5,550 nt of DNA from Clostridia bacterium. GTDB taxonomy: Bacteria; Bacillota_A; Clostridia; Oscillospirales; Acutalibacteraceae. Each line of letters starts with the position of its first letter. The first letter of the stretch is position 1. The notes under the pieces were generated by a model, which was given only the letters and a program-made list of their open reading frames with translations, ran no database searches and had not been told where the DNA came from. The stretch is from NCBI GenBank assembly GCA_017547865.1, contig JAFYOA010000361.1:1-5550 (forward strand), read 5' to 3'. This document shows positions 1 through 5,326 of this stretch, one piece after another. The position numbers were made by a program, and so were the translations under genes.

Positions 1-5
1 TATTT

Positions 6-14
6 TGCTACAAT
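6..14 (+). promoter_or_regulatory. Extended -10 promoter element for the XRE regulator gene
   Basis: TGC-TACAAT reads as an extended -10 (TGn followed by a hexamer matching TATAAT at five of six positions). It would start transcription near base 21, about 24 bases before the ATG at 45. Any -35 element lies outside the window, so only half of the promoter can be judged. Confidence 0.4.
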
Positions 15-44
15 GAAATCACAAAATTGAAGGAGGATTTCATT

Positions 45-482
45 ATGAAACTACCAGATAAAATCATTAAGCATAGAAAAGCAAATGGTTGGTCACAAGA
101 AGATTTCGCAGAAAAGCTGAATGTTTCTCGTCAAGCAATCAGTCGTTGGGAGAATGGTACAGCACTACCAGATGCGAAAAATATATTACAAATTAGTAAA
201 CTGTTCCTTGTTACGGCAGATTATCTTCTGAATGATGATTATGAAAGTGACAGCGATATCCCTGCTGTGCAGACCGCAACAAAGGAAACTGAGGCTTTAT
301 TTTCAAAAAAGAAACGACAGCATTTGATAGCTGCAATTTGTTTTGCGATAGCCTCGTTTTGCTGGCTTATTAGTGCATTACTTTTTGTAGACGAGGTTCT
401 ATTGTGGCTTTCTTGCTTCACATTCGTTCTTTGTGCAGCAAATACGGCTGTCCAATTCGTTTTATATTTCAAGAAACGATAA
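45..482 (+). CDS. XRE-family HTH regulator with two C-terminal transmembrane helices
   Basis: This is a probable DNA-binding transcriptional regulator of 145 residues. Residues about 6-61 form a Cro/C1-type helix-turn-helix domain: the stretch from W16-S-Q-E-D to S33-R-W-E carries the usual turn and recognition helix, and the ADYLL near residue 60 closes the domain. A polar linker (about 65-87) leads to a basic KKKR cluster and two hydrophobic helices (about 94-114 and 118-142) ending in FKKR, so the protein is probably tethered to the inner face of the membrane. I chose ATG 45 because AGGAGG at 31-36 sits 8 bases before it; an in-frame TTG at 27 lies upstream of that site and cannot use it. 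The gene is about 38% GC by hand count, well below its neighbours, which suggests separate acquisition. Membrane-tied XRE proteins are common in Clostridia. The target genes and the signal are unknown; what lies to its left is outside the window. Confidence 0.88.
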   Translation: MKLPDKIIKHRKANGWSQEDFAEKLNVSRQAISRWENGTALPDAKNILQISKLFLVTADYLLNDDYESDSDIPAVQTATKETEALFSKKKRQHLIAAICFAIASFCWLISALLFVDEVLLWLSCFTFVLCAANTAVQFVLYFKKR

Positions 483-543
483 ACTTATCTATACAGCAAA
501 TTCCAATTTGCCGAACAGTGCACCGCTGCAGCAGACAATAGGC

Positions 544-581
544 AAAAAATCCTCCCTATGACAAATCATCACAGGGAGGAT
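544..581 (-). terminator. Rho-independent terminator of the leftward operon
   Basis: A 13-bp stem (549-561 with 569-581, loop 562-568) is followed on the minus strand by six U residues (544-549). The single imperfect pair, 558/572, is a tolerated G-U wobble in minus-strand RNA but an A-C mismatch in plus-strand RNA, so the hairpin is better on the minus strand. It starts 43 bases after the stop codon of the beta-helix gene and closes that transcription unit. Confidence 0.85.
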
Positions 582-592
582 AAATCATTTTT

Positions 593-625
593 AAGTCCCG
601 GCGAAAATCCGGGGCTTTTTGTTTT
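593..625 (+). terminator. Rho-independent terminator facing right, probably for the XRE regulator
   Basis: A GC-rich stem (595-601 with 609-615, loop 602-608), extendable by two A-T pairs, is followed on the plus strand by TTTTTGTTTT. Pair 596/614 is a U-G wobble in plus-strand RNA and an A-C mismatch on the other strand, so the hairpin favours rightward transcription. It lies about 110 bases beyond the regulator's stop codon, and its U-tract overlaps the stop codon of the opposing gene. A rightward transcript would pass through the leftward hairpin at 549-581 first. Confidence 0.75.
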
Positions 626-1745
626 ATTCGTTCACGATCACACCGGCGCCGTCTTCGAGCATAGGGATCTCTTCTCCGGCGAATTCCTGGCAGACATTGC
701 GCAGGGTGAAGTTTTCCATCTTCACATCGGGGCTGATGCGCACCGTGGGGGCTTTTGTGGTGGGGTTGCACTCTTTGCGGTACACGTTCTCCACCAGCAC
801 ATTGCGGCAGTGCGTACCGGATTCAAACCAGATGAGTGCGCCGGTTTCCACAGCATTCTGCTGGCCTTCCGGCACGAACCCGGTGCTCTTGGAAGCACAG
901 ATATCCGAAAGATGCACGTTTTCAAGCAAAGCATCCCGACCTTCGCGCAGAGGATAGTGGTGGGTAAAGGACACGGCATAAAAACGGAAAGCACCGTGCA
1001 CATTGGTAACTTTGACATTGCGGATGGCATCACCGCAGGAAAGCAGGCGCACGCCGGTGTAGCCGTTTTCGCAGTACACGCCATCGATGACCACATCCTG
1101 AATGTCACCGCTGGTCACTTCACTGCGGGTGGTGCCGTTGGCACACAGGGCCACATGGTCATCGTTGGCATCGCCCATAACATTGCGAATGGTACCAAAG
1201 CGGGCGGGGCCCTGAATATGCACGCCGTCCATATTGGGCTTGGTCAGATCAAAATCCAGGGTAATGTTCTCCACGTTGAAATATTTGACATCTGCAATGT
1301 GAATGGCATAGGAAGTGGGATCTTTGAAGGTGAGATTTTTCACCGTAAGATGCTCTGTGTGCACCAGGCGCACCATAAGAACGATCAGCGAATTGGAGAT
1401 GTACTTATCGTAATCGCAGGGCAGGTTTTCGTTGGGGATCCACTCGCGTTCCTGGTTATCGTGGTTGCCGTCCCAAATGCCGCCTTCAATCATAATGTTG
1501 CGGTCGGTCGTGCGGGTATACAGGCCTTCGTTATCCAGAATGGAGCAGTTCACATGGTCGGCCAGGCGCAGAACGGCATCGTCTGCCAGGCGCAGGTGGG
1601 TATTGCTGTGAATGATCAGCGGGCGGGAGATTTTGTAGCAGCCGCCGGGAATATACACTTCGCCGGTTTTATCCAGCAGAGCCTGCAGGGCAGCTGTGTC
1701 ATCGGCTATGCCGTTGCCGATGAGACCGAGTTCTTCTTTTGTCAT
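624..1745 (-). CDS. GH28/pectate-lyase-like right-handed beta-helix protein, no signal peptide
   Basis: This is a probable carbohydrate-active enzyme of 373 residues. The N-terminus carries the opening seen in GH28 and Pectate_lyase_3 proteins: G-N-G-x-x-D-D-T-x-A-x-Q (about 10-21), then VYIPGG-Y (about 30-37) and repeating hydrophobic rungs (NITL, NVMG, DVVIDG, NVKVTNV) of a parallel beta-helix. N171-M-D-G and N194-D-D-H-V-A-L line up with the GH28 N-x-D and DD acidic motifs. The next motif, GHG in polygalacturonases, reads G228-Y-T-G, and no RIK is evident, so activity on galacturonan is uncertain; a lyase, another glycosidase specificity or a non-catalytic role is possible. There is no signal peptide, so it should act in the cytoplasm, presumably on short imported oligosaccharides. 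ATG 1745 has AGGAGG (1754-1759) 8 bases upstream. It is last in the leftward operon, 28 bases after the permease gene. Fold is confident; substrate is not known. Confidence 0.8.
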   Translation of the reverse strand: MTKEELGLIGNGIADDTAALQALLDKTGEVYIPGGCYKISRPLIIHSNTHLRLADDAVLRLADHVNCSILDNEGLYTRTTDRNIMIEGGIWDGNHDNQEREWIPNENLPCDYDKYISNSLIVLMVRLVHTEHLTVKNLTFKDPTSYAIHIADVKYFNVENITLDFDLTKPNMDGVHIQGPARFGTIRNVMGDANDDHVALCANGTTRSEVTSGDIQDVVIDGVYCENGYTGVRLLSCGDAIRNVKVTNVHGAFRFYAVSFTHHYPLREGRDALLENVHLSDICASKSTGFVPEGQQNAVETGALIWFESGTHCRNVLVENVYRKECNPTTKAPTVRISPDVKMENFTLRNVCQEFAGEEIPMLEDGAGVIVNE

Positions 1746-1773
1746 GGTAGTTTCCTCCTTAAAAGTTCAGCGG

Positions 1774-2637
1774 TTATGCCGCCGGCAGACTGAGCAGAAC
1801 GATGGAGAGCAGCCCCAACAGGAAGCCCGCCAACCGCCGGCCGGAAAGTTTTTCGCGAAATACAGCCACAGAAATAAACACGGTGAGCAGCAGTGCGCCA
1901 CCGTTGGCCACAGGGTAATAGATCAGGCTGTTCAGTTCCCCCGCCAGGGTGAGGTTGATTTGAGAATAGAACCCCACAATGGCACCGGAGACACCGCCCA
2001 GCAGCAGCGCCGGTCGCAAAGAACGCTTTGCACTGCGTTTTTTCACCAGCAGGCAGCCGACCACAGAGAACAGGAACATCATGGTGCAGGCGGCAAAGAG
2101 AAACATCAGCCGCTCGGCTTTGGCTTCGGAGGTCTGGTGGATCTTCTCCATCACGCCTGCCATGCCGGAAAGAACGAAACACACCGCCGCCATCCATGCC
2201 CAGCGCTTATTTACAGAAACGCCGTCGCTTTTTTCCCGCAGCATCCAGATGGACAGCAGCATAACAACGATACCGGCAGCCTGCAGCGGACCGAATGGCT
2301 CGTGCCAGAAGATCGGGCCGGCCAGCGAAGGGATGATCATACCGTAGAGAACAAAAAGTGAAGTGAGCGACATAGGACCGATGGTCATGGCGGCAACCGA
2401 CATGGCCTGCAGGGAAAACACCACCACTGCATAGCCAAAGGCACAGGCCACTGTTACGGGCGAAAGGGTCTTACCCACGCCGCACAGCAGCGCCACCACA
2501 GCGGCCGTGCCGTAAGAAACGGCATTAAAACGGAAAATACCGCCCACATCCGGTTTTTCCGATTTTGCGTATTGATTGTAAACAGAGCTTTTCACCACAC
2601 CAAGCACGAGGGAAAGCAAAAGCAGCAGGTAGATCAT
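1774..2637 (-). CDS. DMT superfamily (EamA-like) permease
   Basis: This is an inner-membrane transporter of 287 residues with about ten hydrophobic helices (roughly 2-19, 33-54, 62-80, 88-108, 114-133, 146-164, 176-198, 208-226, 238-259, 267-285). The halves echo each other: FWHEPFGPLQAAGIVVMLLSIWML near 110-133 and FREKLSGRRLAGFLLGLLSIVLL near 260-282, the acidic residue plus G-rich final helix being the EamA hallmark, and the length fits the family. Members export or import small metabolites, amino acids or drugs; the substrate cannot be read from sequence. ATG 2637 has AGGAGG (2645-2650) 7 bases upstream. It lies 56 bases after the methyltransferase gene with no promoter I can recognise between them, and 28 bases before the beta-helix gene, so the three are probably co-transcribed. 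A link to the beta-helix enzyme's substrate or product is conceivable but only from position. Confidence 0.85.
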   Translation of the reverse strand: MIYLLLLLSLVLGVVKSSVYNQYAKSEKPDVGGIFRFNAVSYGTAAVVALLCGVGKTLSPVTVACAFGYAVVVFSLQAMSVAAMTIGPMSLTSLFVLYGMIIPSLAGPIFWHEPFGPLQAAGIVVMLLSIWMLREKSDGVSVNKRWAWMAAVCFVLSGMAGVMEKIHQTSEAKAERLMFLFAACTMMFLFSVVGCLLVKKRSAKRSLRPALLLGGVSGAIVGFYSQINLTLAGELNSLIYYPVANGGALLLTVFISVAVFREKLSGRRLAGFLLGLLSIVLLSLPAA

Positions 2638-2693
2638 ACGGTTTCCTCCTTGGGAATATCCTTGGATTCTGGTAAAAGCGCAGCGCTTCGTTC

Positions 2694-3524
2694 TTACTCG
2701 CGGGCGCGCAACTGCCAGAACGCCACAGCGCTGGCGGCGGCCACGTTCAGGGAATCCACATGGTGGGCCATGGGAATACGCACGGTGTAATCACAGCCGG
2801 CCACGGTGGCATCGGAAAGCCCGTCCCCCTCTGTACCCAGCACGATGGCCAGTTTTTCTTCTGCCATCAGCTGCGGGTCTTCAATGGTAACGGAGTCGTC
2901 GCTCAACGCCATAGCGGCGGTTTTAAAGCCCAGCGCCTGCAGGCGTTCCACCCCGGGATGCGGCCAATCCTCCGGGTTCTCCCCTATACGAGTCCAAGGC
3001 ACATTGAACACCGTGCCCATGCTCACCCGCACAGCCCGGCGGGTCAGGGGATCACAGCAGGTGGGCGTAACCAGCACGGCATCGATGCCCAATGCAGCGG
3101 CAGAACGGAAAATTGCTCCCACGTTGGTGGCATCCACAATTCCTTCCAGCACCGCCACCCGCTTTGCATCTCTGCACAGTTCTTCCACTGCGGGCAGCAC
3201 CGGACGGCGCATGGCGCACAGAATGCCCCGGGTGAGCACAAAGCCTGTCAGGTGTTCCAGCACGGGGCGGTCGGCGGTAAACACCGGCACATCGCCGCAG
3301 CGGGCAATGATCTCTGCTGCCTGACCTTCGATGTGCTTTCTTTCCATAAGAAGAGACACAGGTACGCAGCCGGCCTCCAGGGCGCTGGCGATCACCTTGG
3401 TGCTTTCTGCAATAAAAATGCCCTTCTCCGGTTCCAGCTTATTGCGCAGCTGGGCTTCGGTCAGCCGGGCATACACGTCCAGCCGGGGGTCGGCAAAATC
3501 TTTTATTTCAATCACATTCGGCAT
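2694..3524 (-). CDS. SpoU/TrmH-family RNA 2'-O-ribose methyltransferase
   Basis: This cytoplasmic enzyme is predicted to transfer a methyl group from S-adenosylmethionine to a ribose 2'-OH in rRNA or tRNA. The 276-residue protein has an N-terminal substrate-binding part (about 15-105, with the typical FIAESTKVI at 37-45) and a C-terminal SPOUT knot domain. All three SpoU motifs are present: motif 1, N134-V-G-A-I-F-R140, with the arginine expected to be catalytic; motif 2, IVLGTEGDGLS (227-237); motif 3, RIPMAHHVDSLNVAAASA (249-266). The knot formed by motifs 2 and 3 binds the cofactor. Exact target (an rRNA site or a tRNA G18-type site) cannot be decided, so no symbol is given. ATG 3524 follows a TGAGGA ribosome site (3531-3536) by 6 bases. 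It is the first gene of the leftward operon, with a consensus promoter just upstream. Housekeeping-type RNA modification has no evident tie to the two genes behind it. Confidence 0.92.
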   Translation of the reverse strand: MPNVIEIKDFADPRLDVYARLTEAQLRNKLEPEKGIFIAESTKVIASALEAGCVPVSLLMERKHIEGQAAEIIARCGDVPVFTADRPVLEHLTGFVLTRGILCAMRRPVLPAVEELCRDAKRVAVLEGIVDATNVGAIFRSAAALGIDAVLVTPTCCDPLTRRAVRVSMGTVFNVPWTRIGENPEDWPHPGVERLQALGFKTAAMALSDDSVTIEDPQLMAEEKLAIVLGTEGDGLSDATVAGCDYTVRIPMAHHVDSLNVAAASAVAFWQLRARE

Positions 3525-3552
3525 AGTTGTTCCTCACACAGGTGTTTTCCTT

Positions 3553-3581
3553 ATTATAGCAATGCGGCGCAGCGGTGTCAA
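3553..3581 (-). promoter_or_regulatory. Consensus sigma-A promoter of the leftward operon
   Basis: On the minus strand TTGACA (3581-3576) and TATAAT (3558-3553) are both perfect and separated by 17 bases. Transcription would begin near 3546, leaving a leader of about 22 bases before the methyltransferase ATG at 3524. The -35 lies inside a palindrome (3575-3588), so the strong promoter may be repressible. Confidence 0.88.
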
Positions 3582-3588
3582 ATGACAC
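3575..3588. promoter_or_regulatory. Perfect 14-bp palindrome, possible operator
   Basis: GTGTCA-AA-TGACAC is a perfect inverted repeat with 6-bp arms. It covers the whole leftward -35 hexamer (3576-3581) and ends 11 bases before the rightward -35 (3599). A dimeric repressor bound here would block the leftward promoter and perhaps affect the rightward one. No regulator is assigned. As a 14-bp element in one place it may be partly chance, because one arm is constrained by the -35. Confidence 0.4.
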
Positions 3589-3598
3589 AGTACTTCGC

Positions 3599-3628
3599 TT
3601 GACAAGAAACGACAAAAAGCGATATAAT
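3599..3628 (+). promoter_or_regulatory. Consensus sigma-A promoter of the lipoprotein gene
   Basis: TTGACA (3599-3604) and TATAAT (3623-3628) are both perfect, with an 18-base spacer. Transcription would start near 3635, giving a leader of about 44 bases that is AT-rich toward the ribosome site AAAGGA (3665-3670). It is back to back with the leftward promoter; the two -35 elements are 17 bases apart. Confidence 0.88.
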
Positions 3629-3678
3629 TAGCCGCAGCCTGTGCCTGCATAATTTATATATTTGAAAGGAAATGCAAA

Positions 3679-4374
3679 ATGAAAAAAGTTCTGTCTGTTC
3701 TTTTGGCTATGCTGATGCTGCTGAGCCTGGTGGCCTGCGGCGAAGACAACAAGCCTGCCTCTTCTGTAAACAACACCCCTGCCACTTCTACCGTGGAATC
3801 CAAGGACGAGTCTTCCGAAACCAGTTCCAATGACATTGCGGAAGAAAAGCTGTTTGTACGCGGTGTGGTGGAAAACAACGTGTACACCAACGAATTTGCC
3901 GGCGTGCGTTTTACCGCTCCGGAAGCCATGACCTTCTACACCGATGAAGAAATCGCCGCCGTGTACGGTGCTTCCGAAGAGATGTTCAACATCACGCTGG
4001 ACACCTCCATCATCTACGACATGTATGCCATGAACCCCGAGACCGGTGCCACGGTGAACGTGAACTACGAGAACATGGGCCTGCTGTACGGCTCCCTGCT
4101 TACCGCCGAAAGCTACCTGGCCGCCAGCAAGAGCAACCTGGAGGCCGTGTTCAACAACACCCCCGGCATGAACGTAACCAGCCTGGAGCAGAGCACCGTG
4201 AACGTAGGCGGCGAAGAAATGCCCTGCATCAACCTTGTCATCGACATCAACGGCATGTCTCTGTACGAAACCCTGGTGACCAAGGAAGCCGACAATTACA
4301 TGATGGTATTCACCGTCGGCGCCCTGAGCACCGAGGAAATCGATACCATTCTGGCCGGCCTGGAAAACTTTTAA
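3679..4374 (+). CDS. Lipoprotein of unknown function
   Basis: This is a membrane-anchored surface protein of 231 residues whose function I do not recognise. The N-terminus is a lipoprotein signal: MKK, a hydrophobic core, and lipobox L-V-A-C with the lipidated cysteine at position 20. A Ser/Thr/Asn- and acid-rich spacer (about 21-58) leads to a folded region (about 60-231). That region starts with VYTNEFAGVRFTAPEAMTF (68-86), a pattern resembling small extracytoplasmic clostridial proteins in which a Y-T-N-E/G-V-x-F/P-E-x-W motif opens a PsbP/Mog1-like alpha-beta fold; here methionine stands where tryptophan is usual. That fold match is inference. One cysteine (183) remains in the mature domain. 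ATG 3679 follows AAAGGA (3665-3670) by 8 bases. It is a single-gene unit with its own strong promoter and terminator, suggesting substantial constitutive expression. Confidence 0.88.
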   Translation: MKKVLSVLLAMLMLLSLVACGEDNKPASSVNNTPATSTVESKDESSETSSNDIAEEKLFVRGVVENNVYTNEFAGVRFTAPEAMTFYTDEEIAAVYGASEEMFNITLDTSIIYDMYAMNPETGATVNVNYENMGLLYGSLLTAESYLAASKSNLEAVFNNTPGMNVTSLEQSTVNVGGEEMPCINLVIDINGMSLYETLVTKEADNYMMVFTVGALSTEEIDTILAGLENF

Positions 4375-4393
4375 TTCATAATTTCTGCTTTTG

Positions 4394-4426
4394 AAAACGG
4401 GTATCTTCGGATATCCGTTTTTATTG
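4394..4426 (+). terminator. Rho-independent terminator after the lipoprotein gene
   Basis: A 12-bp stem (4394-4405 with 4410-4421, one G-U wobble) is capped by the very stable C(UUCG)G tetraloop and followed by a run of T. It starts 20 bases past the lipoprotein stop codon. The A-rich left arm could also support leftward termination, but no gene ends there from the right. Confidence 0.92.
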
Positions 4427-4452
4427 CTATTTTAAAAAGAAAGTGCTATACT
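4424..4452 (+). promoter_or_regulatory. Probable extended -10 promoter of the MBL-fold/propeller unit
   Basis: TGC-TATACT (4444-4452) is an extended -10 with five of six matches to TATAAT. A weak -35, TTGCTA (4424-4429), lies 17 bases upstream, inside the T-rich tail of the preceding terminator. Transcription would start near 4459, about 27 bases before the ATG at 4486. Terminator and promoter are thus packed directly together. Confidence 0.65.
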
Positions 4453-4485
4453 GAGGCCAGAATTACCGGAAAGGGGAGCTTTTCT

Positions 4486-5316
4486 ATGAAAATAAAATAC
4501 CTTGGTACCGCCGCGGCGGAGGCCGTACCCGCGCCCTTCTGTGAATGTGAAGTGTGTGAAAACGCCCGCAAAAAGGGCGGCCGCAACCTGCGCACCCGCA
4601 GCCAGGCCCTGGTGGATGACAAACTGCTGATCGACTTTCCCATGGACACCTATATTCACACCCTGCAGGCAAACTTTAAGCTGTGCAAGGTGGAGGGCTG
4701 CGTCATTACCCACCCGCACATGGACCACCTGTACCCCGATGATCTGTACTGCCGCACCAAAGTTGCCGCCCACATGAAGGAAGAAAAGCCCTTCTGCATG
4801 TACGGCGTGGAAGAAACCGTGGAAAAAATCCGCACGGCAAGCAGTACCGCCGTACTGGAAAAAGAAGACCGCCTGCGCTTGCAGACCATTGCTCCCTTTG
4901 TGCCTTTTACCGTGGGCGAATACACCGTGACCCCGCTGAAAGCCGACCACGGCACCAGTATGCCGGTGATGTATGCGATTGAAAAAGACGGCAAAGCCAT
5001 GCTGTATGCCCACGATACCGGACTCTTCCCCGAAGAAACCATGGAATGGCTGAAAAATACGGATATCTGCTTTGATTTTGTCTCCTACGACTGCACCAAC
5101 GGCCTGCTGGAATGGAACAACCGAAACCACATGGGCCTTACCGGCGATATTATTATGCGCGAAAAACTGCGGGAACTGGGACGAATCCACGACAAGACCG
5201 TGCATGTGGTGAATCACTTCTCTCATAATGGACTGGCGGGGTACGATGAACTTTCCCCCATTGCCGCCGAAAAAGGCTTCATCGTCTCTTACGATGGTTT
5301 GGAAATTGAATTTTAA
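4486..5316 (+). CDS. PhnP-like metallo-beta-lactamase-fold hydrolase
   Basis: This is a cytoplasmic metal-dependent hydrolase of 276 residues, predicted to act on phosphodiester-type substrates. The di-metal site is complete: H76-P-H78-M-D80-H81 (the HxHxDH motif), H155 in ADHG, D177 in AHDTG and H244 in VVNHFSH. A second feature marks the PhnP branch: C19-x-C21-x-x-C24 near the N-terminus plus H247, three residues after H244, which match the ligands of the extra structural zinc in PhnP. E. coli PhnP is a cyclic phosphodiesterase in phosphonate breakdown, but no other phn gene is nearby, so the natural substrate here is open and I give no symbol. ATG 4486 follows GGGGAG (4473-4478) by 7 bases. 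The downstream propeller gene begins 10 bases after the stop, with its ribosome site overlapping that stop, so the two are almost certainly co-transcribed. Confidence 0.9.
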   Translation: MKIKYLGTAAAEAVPAPFCECEVCENARKKGGRNLRTRSQALVDDKLLIDFPMDTYIHTLQANFKLCKVEGCVITHPHMDHLYPDDLYCRTKVAAHMKEEKPFCMYGVEETVEKIRTASSTAVLEKEDRLRLQTIAPFVPFTVGEYTVTPLKADHGTSMPVMYAIEKDGKAMLYAHDTGLFPEETMEWLKNTDICFDFVSYDCTNGLLEWNNRNHMGLTGDIIMREKLRELGRIHDKTVHVVNHFSHNGLAGYDELSPIAAEKGFIVSYDGLEIEF

Positions 5317-5326
5317 GGAGAGTACC

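Noticed and set aside
27..44. Six-codon upstream extension of the XRE regulator from a TTG start
   Set aside because: The strong AGGAGG (31-36) lies inside this extension and is ideally spaced for ATG 45, leaving the TTG with no ribosome site.
573..579. AGGGAGG resembling a ribosome binding site on the plus strand
   Set aside because: It is one arm of the leftward terminator stem, and no credible plus-strand gene starts just after it.
558..1793. 411-codon open frame on the plus strand opposite the beta-helix gene
   Set aside because: It is a shadow of the minus-strand gene: its product is rich in His, Gly, Ala and Val without any recognisable domain, and its ATG lies inside the leftward terminator hairpin with no suitable ribosome site. 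The minus-strand gene has domain motifs and a strong ribosome site.
2675..2689. Small hairpin in the gap between the methyltransferase and permease genes
   Set aside because: On the minus strand it has a 5-6 bp stem with a 3-base loop and only a very short U-run, too weak to call a terminator; partial attenuation cannot be excluded.
2760..3602. 280-codon plus-strand open frame opposite the methyltransferase
   Set aside because: The minus-strand frame holds all three SpoU motifs. The antisense frame has low-complexity His/Gly/Gln composition and extends through both divergent promoters.
3635..3678. Possible riboswitch or regulatory leader before the lipoprotein gene
   Set aside because: The leader is only about 44 bases, with at most a 4-bp stem and no recognisable conserved RNA motif.
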